The notes beneath the pieces were generated by a model. That model saw only the letters and a list, made by a program, of their open reading frames with translations. It was not told where the DNA came from and ran no database searches. This document shows positions 15,760-15,800 of a stretch of DNA of 15,800 nt, piece after piece. Each line of letters begins with the position of its first letter. Position 1 is the first letter of the stretch. Origin of the DNA: Hungateiclostridiaceae bacterium UBA3934 (GTDB taxonomy: Bacteria; Bacillota; Clostridia; Acetivibrionales; DTU013); the NCBI GenBank assembly GCA_002385815.1, contig DGEE01000100.1:20536-36335 (forward strand). The letters are read 5' to 3'. The translations under genes were made by a program, and so were the position numbers.

Positions 15760-15800
15760 TGGTATTTTATAAAGAAGAAAGCAAATAAAGACATATGGAG

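Overview
The window looks like chromosome of a low-to-moderate GC, diaminopimelate-type Firmicute, most likely a member of the Clostridia. The evidence is the order of the division and cell-wall genes (rsmH, ftsL, a PBP with PASTA domains, murE, murF, mraY, ftsW, murA), a DNPR-type (meso-diaminopimelate) MurE, purine-rich Shine-Dalgarno sites before nearly every gene, TTG starts, and a PolA without proofreading residues. Every recognisable gene is on the + strand. No tRNA, rRNA, CRISPR array, insertion sequence or phage gene was seen.

Bases 1-9319 are a division/cell-wall (dcw) cluster. It holds the 3' part of rsmH, an unusual 593-base stretch without a credible gene, ftsL, a hairpin with a T-run, a class B PBP with two PASTA domains, murE, murF, mraY, another hairpin, and ftsW. 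Together these genes supply the muropeptide ligases MurE and MurF, the lipid I synthase MraY, and the FtsL/FtsW/PBP septal synthesis machinery. murD and murG, which usually flank ftsW in such clusters, are absent here.

Bases 9320-9870 hold a scar. murA runs normally for 116 codons, up to and including its catalytic cysteine, and then continues into unrelated sequence. That sequence, in another frame, resembles the C-terminal end of a fold-type II PLP enzyme (threonine synthase or ammonia-lyase like). Both genes appear truncated at the junction, as expected for a deletion or rearrangement breakpoint, or for an assembly misjoin.

Bases 9839-15800 are a separate block. A candidate promoter leads into an ECF sigma factor and a membrane anti-sigma factor with an N-terminal zinc finger and a DUF4349-like C-terminus, ended by a clear rho-independent terminator. 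Then come polA, coaE and a small membrane-anchored lytic transglycosylase, closely spaced and probably co-transcribed.

I found no convincing new multi-gene system. The points most worth a second look are the murA junction, the missing murD and murG, the repeat-bearing gap between rsmH and ftsL, and the hairpins placed between cell-division genes.
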